Source of the DNA: Owenia fusiformis
Lineage: Eukaryota > Annelida > Polychaeta > Sabellida > Oweniidae
Direction of reading: 5' to 3'
Assembly (NCBI GenBank): GCA_903813345.2
Contig: CAIIXF020000005.1
Span: 31,625,375-31,689,374, forward strand
Length of the DNA stretch: 64,000 bases
The notes under the pieces were generated by a model that saw only the letters and a program-made list of their open reading frames with translations, was not told where the DNA came from and searched no databases. Shown in pieces: positions 43,401 to 54,389 of this stretch (within the stretch, counting starts at the first letter, position 1; every line of letters starts with the position of its first letter). Both the position numbers and the translations under genes were made by a program.

Positions 43401-45691
43401 TAAATGAGTCTATATAAGCGATGTCTCACAGGAGGAATGATAATGAAGCAGTATTGAATGCATGACTGAGGACCTTTAAATTGATAATACGAAATATGTA
43501 AATGCTTGTTTCAAAATCAATGTAACGCATGGCACTTTCGCAAATGGCTCTATGAAGTTCATCAAGGTAATAATGACAGTGCGATAACAGAGGTTCATTT
43601 AATAACGAATACACAATGACACTTTTGCATATTTTATGTTTTTACGATATTGATTATTAAGAGTGATCCAGGTAGTTGTTCAAAATATATTATACCAGAT
43701 GCTTCACGGAGAAAGTGTATACATCACCCATCCAAAAAAAAACTGTAATTTTTGCAGAACTGCCCAACATTGAAACCAGCATGTATTTAGAGTATGAATT
43801 TCAGTTATGCTCATATAATTTCGGACATTTTTTTAATTTTAGTGTATTGATGAGAAAGTGTGAAAATCATGACAGAATTCAAGAGGTACATGTATATATA
43901 GAGCCAGTCGCAGCAGCAGGTAGTGGATATTGATTATGAGGAGTCCTAAGAGCATAATACAGTATAGCTAATGAACCTCTAATCATTCTCACGTTCAAAA
44001 TCAACCAATCACAGTCATGTAAAATACCGTGGAAAATAATGGAATCCAAATGAACACCATTGATTTCAGGCTCTCACTGCTTGCCTCCATCGTGAAATAA
44101 GTCGCACGCTCGAAAAATTATCGAAATCTGGGGTAAACGTTATTCATTTTAGAAACATTATATTGTCTATCAATTCACACTCAGGTATGAGGTTCTCGCA
44201 GCTCGCTGCATAATAGAATTACAATTCCACGGCACAGATATGACGTACTGATGATGTGACAAGTATAAACTCGCTGAGTATATAGGGAATTGATTAAGGA
44301 CTTACCGTGTATATATAAATTACTAATAGAATATTGTTATTCTGGTATTACACCGCACTGATGTTTTCATATGAGAGGTCGTTTATACTGATTTATCAGT
44401 ATCCCTCTAAATGTAATGCCTGTGAGTTTGAGTACTCCCTTTTAGAGAGAATAGAGAATGTGGAACCCATAATGGAGCCAACTAGCATATGTAGCAGAAT
44501 TTATAATGAAGCACAATTCTAAAGAAGCACAATCATACTGTAAATGAGCACAATCATACTGTAAATAAGCACAATAAAGAAATGCCTCTTTATTGAAATA
44601 TTGCCTGGACAAATGGACAAATTACTGAATTAAAAAAAGAGTCCAGAGTATAATTGAGTATGATCGCATCGACAATTCATTTAGATGAGTAAACACAAAA
44701 ATGCATTTGCTGAACACAGACCTTCTAGGTCTGATTTTTTACATAATTGAGATATTTTCATCATCGATGCTTTGACGTATAACATTTTGACAAATCTGAA
44801 AAGCATTTCTCCTGAGTGTTTCAAACTATGTAAGCAAGTAAATTCAATTATTTTCAAGATCACATAATGAGTTCAAGATATAAAATCTAAAATAGAAATA
44901 ATTTGAGAAATTATTTGAGCATAAACTTGACTGTTTATTTGTGTAAATATGTTCATACAACTCTTAATAGTTCAGCTCGTTAAATGTCAAACGAAATCTG
45001 AAACCAATGTTCATTTTATTTGCAAGACATTGTTCTATTATTTGTATAATTACAATAAGAACAAGCCTTGACAATAGAACTTTCAATTTAAAGCTCTTAG
45101 CATTATCCCAATTCAATGAAAAATGTTGTTTTCGCACCCGCAGGTTGGAAAATTGTGTAGTGGCATATTGAAAATGGTAGTTAGAACACGATGTTTTGGG
45201 TTATTCATTTTTTATGTTATTCTAACAAAACTGAATATTTGCCAAAGGATTACAAAAGCCGCCCGACAGTTTGAACCTGACCCTGAGCAAAGCATTGTTA
45301 TTTGTTAAACAATTTGTTTTTCATTATCAAATATTTTTAGTTCTATTCAAATAATGTAGATACTGCTTTGGTAAGTACAGAGTCTTTAACTCGATCAATT
45401 CCTAATTCAACTCTTTATTTGTTTACCTAACCTTTTTTACCTAACATCGAATTTGGACTTCTCAATCAGTCAACATTCCTCGATGAAAAGCAGGAATTCA
45501 AACTAAAAAAATGTTCAAAATACCAAGTTTTGCTGATTCAGAATATAGTACATCATGTCAAACAACATCCCATGTTTTGTACTCTTCATTGATTTCTGTT
45601 TCTAGTTATAGTAACCTTGTCGTAATCAGTATTTCATAAACCAAAATACCTGCAAAAACCTGCATTTTAAGAGACTGCCATGACTTAACCA
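43401..45691. other. Possible LINE 5' region and flanking sequence, no gene recognised
   Basis: A 25-bp unit close to aagcacaatcatactgtaaa is repeated about 2.5 times at 44521-44575. No exon or transposon end can be supported. Confidence 0.4.
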
Positions 45692-45862
45692 GCATTTGCA
45701 AATTCAACCATCGGCTGTCAGCTGACAATTAAATCCACTATTTTATGGCCAATTCATTCAAATAGGAATAGTACCTGCCACTATTCATGTCTATATTCAA
45801 ATGATTTGGCCATAAATAAGTGGATTAACCATCAGCCGAGCCAGCAGTTGAATTCGCGATTG
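45692..45862. mobile_element. Foldback MITE family F1, copy 2
   Basis: The arms cggctgtcagctgacaatta/aaccatcagccgagccagca and ccactattttatggccaatt/atttggccataaataagtgg are inverted. The ends gcatttgcaaattcaac and gttgaattcgcgattg correspond to the family termini. It is more diverged than copies 3 and 4. Confidence 0.65.
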
Positions 45863-46081
45863 TTACCTTATAAGAGTCGATATATATATTTGCTTATCAA
45901 TTCACTCTGGCCATGCCATTGTACATCTTTTTTCCTTATTGGCAAACTAGATCAATGCAAGGACAACATACTACGATTTCAGATTGTTCTTTTTATATAT
46001 ATGATTGGTTTTCTATATACAACACTAATTGTTTATTTTCAACCACATGGACACTTCATATGATAGCCAGCAGGAATTACT

Positions 46082-46113
46082 TAGTCTTGCTTCAAGATCC
46101 TGCCCCCCCCCCC
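46082..46113. repeat. Isolated end of the AGTCTTGCTTCAAGA element family
   Basis: tagtcttgcttcaaga matches the terminus of the elements at 32996-33048 and 61917-62214. A C-run follows, and no matching right end was found nearby. Confidence 0.5.
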
Positions 46114-46189
46114 TCCTTCTCTTATCTACTTCAACAACTGGGGTCTTCTCATCTCATACATAGGCACTTGGCATTGCCCTTTATACAGA

Positions 46190-46485
46190 ACCACACTACC
46201 CTACCACGTGACCACATTTAAAAATGATACAGGGTACGGTTAAGTTGCAAATGGAGCGGGTATTCTCTATCTTTGTCCATTGGGCTTTTCTGGTAATAAT
46301 ATGTTGCAAACTGCTCGATGAACCTATACAATGTATAGTAGAACACTTAGAATATGTGTAAAATCTAGTATAGATTCAGAACTATGGAAATAAACAAACG
46401 TCCTCCATTTGCAACTTCCCTGTAGCCTGTACTTCTTTTAAAGGAATACAGGATACAGTATGGGGGTATAGTAGTGTGAGAACTG
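46190..46485. mobile_element. Foldback element family F2, copy 2
   Basis: The outer arms ccacactaccctaccacgtg and gggggtatagtagtgtgag and the inner arms aagttgcaaatggagc and cctccatttgcaactt are inverted repeats. The centre (gggcttttctggtaataata onward) is the reverse complement of the centre of copy 1 at 34655-34930. No coding frame. Confidence 0.7.
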
Positions 46486-49400
46486 ACCTCATATATTCAT
46501 AAAGTCCTGCATTCAAGCATGGAAAAGTGGATTACCATACATTGCCCTTTGCTCAGAGTTGACTATCATGATGGCTACTGCTCGCTGGCTTGTCATAGAA
46601 CTTTCCTTCATGAAATTATTATATAATTGGCTTCAGGGGAGGGGGATCCTGGTATGTGCCTAATGCAGAACTACTAATCCTTGATAAGAGGGATACGAAT
46701 ATTGCCTGAGCTGAATGCATACATTGTGTAATTACCACATACGGATTCTTAGTGTTTATTAAGAGACGAAATGAATGTTTGACACAGCTAACTCTATATG
46801 TAGAACATATAAGACAGAGCATGCCCAAGAATTCTCAGAGACAGTTGTCTGTTTGAAAAAAAACAGAATAAAGAAAAAATGAGGAGAATATTATAAAAGG
46901 GTAGAGTAGTTTTAAAAGAATGAAGTAAGGAAATTTCACTTTGCTATCAGTATTAGAGAAAAATCATTTGGCATAAGTGGAATCTGAATTCCAGTATTGT
47001 GTGGATTTAGAAAATTATTGTCCTCACGCCCTATGGCAAACAAACATAGATGTTGCGACACAAAACAAATGAATAGTGTATATATGCATCCACTTCTCAT
47101 TTGTTCTGAATTTTGTTTCCTCCTATTACATGTTAAGGTATTTGGGTATCCAATACATTCCAGTTATAGACATTGGCTCTGTACCATACAGGAACAATAA
47201 CTTTGCAAATTGTTATAATAAAAATAAACATTTACTCCTGGGTAAAGTAATAGGCAAATCATATACACGTGTGTACCTAGACCAGGTTGATGTATGTATT
47301 GTTCACATTCAAATTTGACCTCAATTTTCCTCAAATAATACCTCTTTTATCAGAGCCCAGAGATGGATTGAGGGGGGAGGCTTTTGTGAGACTTTTTGGG
47401 CATTACTCTAGCTTTTAGGCCAAATTATCAAGAAAATGGGCCTCAAATTTGTAAGCTGAGAAAGATTTTTTCAGGCTTTCAATTTGCCCCCCTGTTACTT
47501 TTCAGATCTACCCCTGGAGCCTAATACTAAACGATTGGAAAAGGCACTCATATCAGTATCTGTTTTAGGTTGTCATTTACTATATTGCCAAATATCCTTT
47601 ATTTTTTGTTTGTCATGAGTGGCAGAAAGAAAAATGTTAGTATTTCAATTATAGATAACATCTCCCGGGTTCAAAAAACTGAATTTGATTAATTATGGAG
47701 AAAATGACCAAGCATTAAGTTGTTGAAGGAGAAAAAAACATCTATGCCATTTATATTGGTATAAATTTAACAGAGAATATGGTGGTTGCAGCCTAATAGT
47801 TAAACTTCTGAAAGAGAACCTTCCTCTAGATCTTGTTCTGGAGTTGGTTTACTTTAAACATCACATTCTCATTGATCAAAGTAGAATCTTGCAAGTCATC
47901 CATGTAAATATAGTTTTGCCATAATTTATGTTTTTGCATTGTTATTCAATAGAATATGTGGGGTATTCATTCTCAGAACACAGGCCCCTAGAACCCATAC
48001 CTCATTCTTCCATTTTCTTTCTAGAATAAAGAAAGAAACATAGTGGATGATGTCTGGAACCATGCATTCGGAGGATGATTCATATTATGACAAAAATTGT
48101 TAGGTAAGAAGATATTCCTTAGGACCAGGAAAAAGTGCTTAATAAATGTGTTCCACTTACAGAGGTCTATTAAACTACATGTGACATAAGTCAATAGATT
48201 AGGTATGATGTTTTCCACATATACAATGGCTGCCTTTTAGGAGCTGGACAACTTGTATATAGGCTAGTTATAAATGGGTCACACGACAAGGTGTAGGTGT
48301 ACCAGACCCAAAAGCTCTCCCTTGTTATGATCATACAAGATCTCATGCAGAAAAAGCAGGTTTGGATAAGTTATGCTAAGTAACCTGTGAGTTAATTTAC
48401 CAGGTTATACTACAATTGCGTCATTTTTTACTTTGTACAAATTGGAAAGTCAAAATCAGAATGTCATAGGTTCTTATTTAGCAAGAGAATTAGACCGCCA
48501 TTTAAATAAATATGAATCTCTGGGTCATTAGTATTCTTCATGTTACTACGAAAATGGTATGAACATATCGTTCTAAGGGAACATTTTTCTTCCCGTAAAT
48601 ATTTCTTCCAAAAAATCTCATGCTTGTTCTGCTTTCTTAGCTTTATAAAGAGAAAACCCAAGGATACACCAAGGAATAAAATGAAACCCAAAATTCCATA
48701 CAAATCCACATGTATGAAATCAGATACAACTTATATTCTATGTATAATTTCAAAATGAATGATGCGACTAAGATCAGTGATGTTTTTTGTAGTGGTTGCT
48801 TGATGGCTTGGTAAGTAAGTTGCTTCAGAGAAAGCTCCCAATGAAAGGTAAAGAGCACCTGGTAGTTTGCTAGGTAAAATGTGAAGGAGTTGAAGATAGC
48901 TTATCTTTGCATATTTACCTTCCTCCTGTCTAGAATTTCTCCTACAACCCATTCAAATAAAATACAACTTGATTCATAGCCAGGAAAACTTATATTTTTC
49001 CTTATGACATAACGTAAATTCTTCATATTTGTTAGGATAATGAAACCAACAGTATATATGATCATATCATCATACAATATTCACTTTGAATGAGTTATCA
49101 AAGGATGATTTGACGGTTATTCCAGTTACAGGGTTTTTAGCCTGAGGTCTCAGGTACAACTCATCTTCTAGTGAAAGATGTTGATATAGGGCTTCTTATC
49201 TTGTATAATGTTGCTAATGCTCCAGTTTTCTTTTCTTAAATTGTTTACATAGAAGATTTTTGTACCATGTATTACTTTCTAATCACGAATACAGATACTG
49301 TTGGCTTTACCAGACTTGCCATTTCTCAGGATTTTTCCATAATTTTTCCAGTGAGTGAAGAAAGACCATCAATGTTTAATAGAACTGATCATTTTATAAC

Positions 49401-49599
49401 AGTTTTATTGTAAAATAATGCATTAAAAATCAAATCAAATTCACCAGATGTCAAATATCATGAAAATTTCAGATTTCGTGAATTTATTTATGATGTCAAG
49501 AAAATCATTGTTGATTAATATAATCACGATTTTTCAGAAAAATGCCGAAGAATTCTCTTCTGAGATTACAATGTATCTGTTTACATACATCTTTTATCA
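46486..49599. other. No gene recognised; one low-complexity repeat
   Basis: About 47355-47520 (agatggattgaggggggagg ... cccccctgttacttttcaga) looks like a decayed inverted element with G-rich and C-rich ends. Nothing else is supported. Confidence 0.4.
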
Positions 49600-49918
49600 A
49601 AACAAACCATGCACCTGAGAACCACATGACACTGAAGATGAAATCAACAATGATAATGTTGCATCGTGACACTGAGGATGAAATCAACAATGATAATGTT
49701 ACATAGTGACACTGAGGACGAAATCAACAATGATAATGTTGCATTGTGCACTGAGGATGAAATCAACAATGATAATGTTGTATTGTGACATAGAGGATGA
49801 AATCAACAATGATAATGTTGCATCGTGACACTGAGGATGGAATCGACAATAATAATGTTGTATTGTGACACTGAGGATGAAATCGACAATAATAATGTTG
49901 TATTGTGACACTGACACT
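49600..49918. repeat. 40-bp minisatellite
   Basis: About eight copies of gaggatgaaatcaacaatga followed by taatgttgcatcgtgacact. One copy lacks one base and some have tagag for tgagg. It abuts foldback copy 3 directly. Confidence 0.85.
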
Positions 49919-49919
49919 T

Positions 49920-50395
49920 ATATTTGCAAATGCAACTTTCTACCTTTGGCTACCAAATTCAATCTATTATCTTATGAGCAACTCATTTGGATATAAACAG
50001 TATCTGCCACTTTTCAATTCATATTTAACCTCTTGAAAACCAGCCTCTAAAAAGGGTTTGAAACCAGAGCATTTTTCATTTTCTGCTAGTTTTCTGGATA
50101 TTTCCATCTAAAAACACAATGTTTGATATTTGATTTCATGAGAATATTAAACATAGGCCTATTACATATATTCTAATACATAATTTGTGAAGATTGGATA
50201 AAAAATGCCAAAGTTAGAGCAGTTTTAGTGGAAAATTCTGTGACAGATATATCTGTCGTTCTGGGTTCCAAATGGATTTTATTTGTGACAGATATATCCG
50301 TCATTCTGGGTATTCAAGAGGTTAAACAAGTTGTTCATAAAATAGTACATTAATCCAGTAGCCGACAGCTGAAAGTTGCATTCTCAAATACAAGA
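49920..50395. mobile_element. Foldback MITE family F1, copy 3, split by a TTAA-type MITE
   Basis: The left half tatttgcaaatgcaactttc through cttatgagcaactcatttgg and the right half gttcataaaatagtacatta through agccgacagctgaaagttgc correspond to the two arms of copy 4. The 293-bp element at 50029-50321 interrupts it. Confidence 0.78.
50029..50321. mobile_element. 293-bp MITE with TTAA target duplication (piggyBac-like)
   Basis: The left end cctcttgaaaacc and right end reverse-complementing to cctcttgaatacc are inverted repeats, with TTAA directly outside at 50025-50028 and 50322-50325. TTAA targeting with CC-starting termini fits piggyBac-like (or Kolobok) transposases. The right part has two copies of a ~45-bp module with the palindrome gacagatatatctgtc. 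A related right end lies at about 11205-11277. There is no transposase frame. Confidence 0.85.
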
Positions 50396-50700
50396 TGAAA
50401 CTTAACAAATATATTAACATAAGAATATTCACTCAGACAAATCTAGCAATACCAGGTTCAATCTACACAAGCCTAATCTAATTGCTGAGTACAAAAAGGT
50501 CATTGAGACCCCATTGATTGTAATTTACTACATACTTTTATCTTTATTTCACTTAGAATCAAGAACCAATGATTTAATGCATCCATGTAAATTACATTTT
50601 GGCAAACAAAGGAAAAGCATTGCATATGGCTATTTCTGGAACCAGTGAAGTTCTGTTTGGTTTCTGCATTTTGTATTAAGGCCCCACTGAGGCTAACCTT

Positions 50701-50877
50701 GTATTCGCAAATGCAACTAACGCCTGTCGGCTACCAGATCAACCTACTATCTTATGAGCAACTCGTTTAAATATGAATGAAATAGTGGCAGGTACTATTT
50801 AGCATATTTAAATGAGTAACCAATAAAATAGAAGGTTAATCCGGTAGCCGACAGATGTTTGTTGCATTCGCGAATAC
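50701..50877. mobile_element. Foldback MITE family F1, copy 4 (best preserved)
   Basis: 177 bp whose two halves are near-complete inverted repeats. The left gtattcgcaaatgcaac, cctgtcggctacc and cttatgagcaactcgtttaa pair with ttaaatgagtaacc, ggtagccgacag and gttgcattcgcgaatac on the right. The unpaired centre is about 10-20 bp. No clear target duplication. Confidence 0.85.
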
Positions 50878-51699
50878 ACTCTACTATACCTAACCCCTAG
50901 AAATGCATAAGATACTCTGTTTGTCCAATTGTATTGTTTAGTATATTTTTGCAAGTACCTTATTAACGTCTAACAGTCTTCCAATAAACCATTCATAAGG
51001 AACAGACAAATAAAAACAATAACATAATCATTACTATTAAGCCAAATGGGTTGCTCATGAACACTGAATGCAAGGTATAGTAGATATCCTGTCTGCAACT
51101 ATATCTTCGCAAGAAAGAACATCTTGAATTATCTATGTTATTTCATTTCCCTCCAAAGATGAGACGAAAAGCTATCTTAATACCTTTGCTTGTCTCTCAT
51201 GGAGGATTGGTCTTACATCGTTTAATCTACATATTTATTTATTTTCCCTAAGAATTTTGTGTTTGAAACAAAAAAGAACCTTGATGAAAATGAATATATC
51301 TTGAAACATAATACATATGCAATCAGTCATCTTCGCATTAATTTAATATCAAAGTATGTTGTAATGAACTGAATTAAATTTCAATCAAGATTGATTTGGT
51401 TTAATTAAAATCAATACTATACTACGTGCAATAAGGAATAGCTCAATAGTCTGATAGCTTTGGGATATTTAACATGAATGAATATCTGCTATTTTTACTT
51501 ATTCCTGTCTAGCATTACATGTGGACTTAATATGTCAATAATACTATTGAATTGGCATAGTATACTCGCCTACTTGTTTGATTTTCAATTAGACCAAATG
51601 GAAACCTCATGTCTTGGAAATCCAAAAGGCTAGCATAGCTTTGATCTGATCTGGTTCCTTTTCTTTGATAACTGATGAGGTGCAGCTTTTAGTAGGGAT
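50878..51699. other. No feature recognised
   Basis: AT-rich with no exon, repeat array or inverted element that I can support. Confidence 0.4.
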
Positions 51700-52110
51700 T
51701 TGATGTAACTTTGACATGTAATCTGGTGCAGTGATCTGGCACTTCTATCATTAAATGTGATCTGGCGCACCTTTGACTAGTATTCTGGCGCACCTTTGAC
51801 TTAAATGACTGGGTGCACCTTTGACTAGTGATCTGATACCCCTTTGACTAGTGATCTCCTGAAACATTGACTAGTGATCTGGCGCACCTTTGATTAGTGA
51901 TCTGGCGCACCTTTGATTAGTAATCTGGTACACCTTTGACTAGTGATTGGGTATACCTTTGACTAGTGATCTGGCGCACATTTGACTTGTACCTTTGACT
52001 TGTACCTTTGACTAGTGATCTGGTACACCTTTAACGAGTGATCTGATGTACCTTTGACTAGTGATCTGGAACACCTTTAACGGGTGATCTGGTACACCTT
52101 TAAGGAGTAA
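51700..52110. repeat. ~23-bp degenerate minisatellite
   Basis: About 17 copies of a unit near acctttgactagtgatctgg followed by cgc or tac, with length and base variation throughout. Confidence 0.75.
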
Positions 52111-52220
52111 CATCTTTCACCTATATATACCTTTCTAACTGTACCCTTTGCATTCGTTTGACTTCACTTCTTAAAAGAGAGCTCCGTCTTCACTCTTTCA
52201 AACTAAAATAAACCTGTGAA

Positions 52221-52440
52221 CTCACCGCGCCAATCAGTGTTCGTCGGCCAAATTTGACCGACGTTCTATATATGGTCATTCCTTCTTACGTCATCGTTGA
52301 GCCAGGGATTGACCAATGACATGCGCATATTTAATTAGAACGCTTTTGGCGTATGTTTCTTCAAGCTCGCTGATTAGTGGAAGGTCAGCGCGTGATATAC
52401 CCAAACTGTCACGGGTACCTGTCGTGAGGGCGGGGCTACT
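52221..52440 (-). promoter_or_regulatory. CpG-rich promoter-like patch
   Basis: It is clearly richer in CG dinucleotides than its AT-rich surroundings. Read on the minus strand, a GC box (ccccgccc, 52428-52436) is followed by ATTGG (inverted CCAAT, about 52312-52317), a CRE-like atgacgtaa (52286-52294), tatata (about 52267-52273) and a consensus splice donor gcgcg|gtgagt at 52226/52225. The order and spacing are those of a small promoter with a non-coding first exon on the CaV1 strand. However, the GC box lies in a repeat also found at 26609, so part of the signal may belong to a transposon. No transcript evidence is available. Confidence 0.3.
52242..52263. repeat. 22-bp near-perfect palindrome
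   Basis: cgtcggccaaatttgaccga (then cg): cgtcgg and ccgacg flank the palindrome caaatttg with one asymmetric base on each side. It lies inside the CpG-rich patch and could be a dimeric factor site or a hairpin. Confidence 0.5.
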
Positions 52441-52503
52441 AAACTGTAATATGGTCTCTACTAGGCAGAGTGTAGTTTAACTAGACTCTGCACGCAGGGT
52501 ATT
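52430..52503. repeat. Second copy of the GCGGGGCTACTAAACTG hairpin repeat
   Basis: Matches about 26609-26690 over about 75 bp, including ctaggcagagtgtagtttaa and ctagactctgcacgcagggt. Inverted gcagagt/actctgc arms allow a hairpin. Confidence 0.65.
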
Positions 52504-52510
52504 CTAACTG

Positions 52511-54389
52511 ACACATCCTATTCACTGATCTAGTGCACCTTTGATGGCCTTTATACAAGCCATCAGTGAATATAACAAATTTATCGACAATGTTATTTCA
52601 CCTTATCTACACGGGGAAGATCATAAAATAAACTGTATAATCATGAAATGCATTATAATATGATGTTACAAATCTAAACAGGATTTATCTAATTCGCAAT
52701 TGACACTATATCCTGTAAGAATATCACCGGTTGAACACATTTTGCAATATATGTCATTTTATGATATATTTGAAATATGACATGAATTAAGTCAAGCATG
52801 GTGATCTGTTTACTTCTTAATAAACACATATTAATCAGTTATTGTGACTCAAAGTCATTGTAACTATGACTGTTCAGTGCAGGTTGCGCTGTATTATTTG
52901 TTGACAGGAAAGAATCCCATATTTATCCCATACTATCTAAACATAATATCTAGAGCTTTGTTGATTGAAGTTCTACAAACTAATCTAATAAGAAATTATC
53001 GGGGATAAAAAATGTTCATAATTTCAAAATCAAATGCTAGTATCGTTCCTGTTTTCAATTTTATTAGTACACTAAAATATTCAGAGAAAAATGAATTCTT
53101 TGTAGTTAGTTGTTCATTTTCTGACTAACCTCATTCTACGATAATATATCACAATCGATCTTATCCAGATAATATATTTTGAAGGTAATGAAAACGATTG
53201 GTTCAATTATTGAAAATATTGCGTGCAGCTCGTTAACCAATTGCATCATGGATTCCACTTGAACATAACTGTTGAATAGAAAACTGTTTGAAGTCTACTG
53301 TGAATCAATCCTACCACCTACACAATATGAACCCCGTGTTTACCAAAGACTATAAAGAGCTTATGTAAAAGATGAAGCACTTGTACTGAGTATTAGCCAA
53401 CTTATGAAAACAGACATTAATTTTGTATGTAATTCAACTTGCAAATGTTCTAATCCAGTTAACTCCTATCTATTTCAACAATTGATCTTCGCATATTTAT
53501 GCAAAAATGTGTTCTTTGATTAAAAACATAGTTGGTAGCAGAATAAACAATACAAATACATGATAACAATCACGATAACACATCATATAAAATGTTCTAA
53601 TAATCCTGCAGTGTTTGTAAAGAAAAGGCTGGGTGGGTGCAAAATGTTTTTATAAAATTTTGTTCACAGAGACTCAAATTGAAGTTAGACTAATCTTGCA
53701 TACAAACCCGATATCCACTTCCCCTTACATATTTCCTATTTAGTACTGAGTAAAAGAGAAGAAGGGGGAATTGGGACCAAGACCAAGTTAAGAAACACTC
53801 TTCTTGCAAAATTCCAAAATGTATTCCATGACAAGCCACATCTATTTTTACTATAAATCATCTTAACTTCATTCTTTATTAAAAGTATTATTGAAAATTA
53901 ATACTACAAAAAATTGATTGGAGACATTTCATTTCTTAAGCTAGTAGGGTTAACTTAACCTTTAATAACTGACATAACTCACTGATACATTAGATCAGTG
54001 CCAGAAACCAGATACCATGAAGTATGAACCTATATATGGCATGTATGGGTGAACACTGAATAAATGTTTTAAGATATAGATTTTGCCATTACATGAAAAT
54101 ATCATGAACTGAATTTTACATGAAACAGCATGACGTGTGGGTGACACTAATAACAGCAGGTCTTTAGTAAGTCTACTCAAGCTGCTTAGGTTTTTTCTTA
54201 TTACTGATATTACGTTTAGTTAGGTTGGTTAACTTTTATATCATCATGCCAGGTATAACATTTGATGTCCTTAATTCTCCTGGAAACATAACGTAACTCC
54301 TGGTACGTGAACATTTACAATTTAGTAAAAACAAAATATCCTATAATCATATCAAAGATTGATCACCAATATACCCAGTCATCTCATGA
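52511..54389. other. No feature recognised
   Basis: AT-rich, with no coding exon, array or transposon end that I can support. Confidence 0.4.

Noticed and set aside
43786-43805. gtatttagagtatgaa, considered as a target duplication partner for the LINE 3' flank gtatttctaaagtatgat near 37970
   Set aside because: The match is imperfect and its position is not tied to a defined LINE 5' end.
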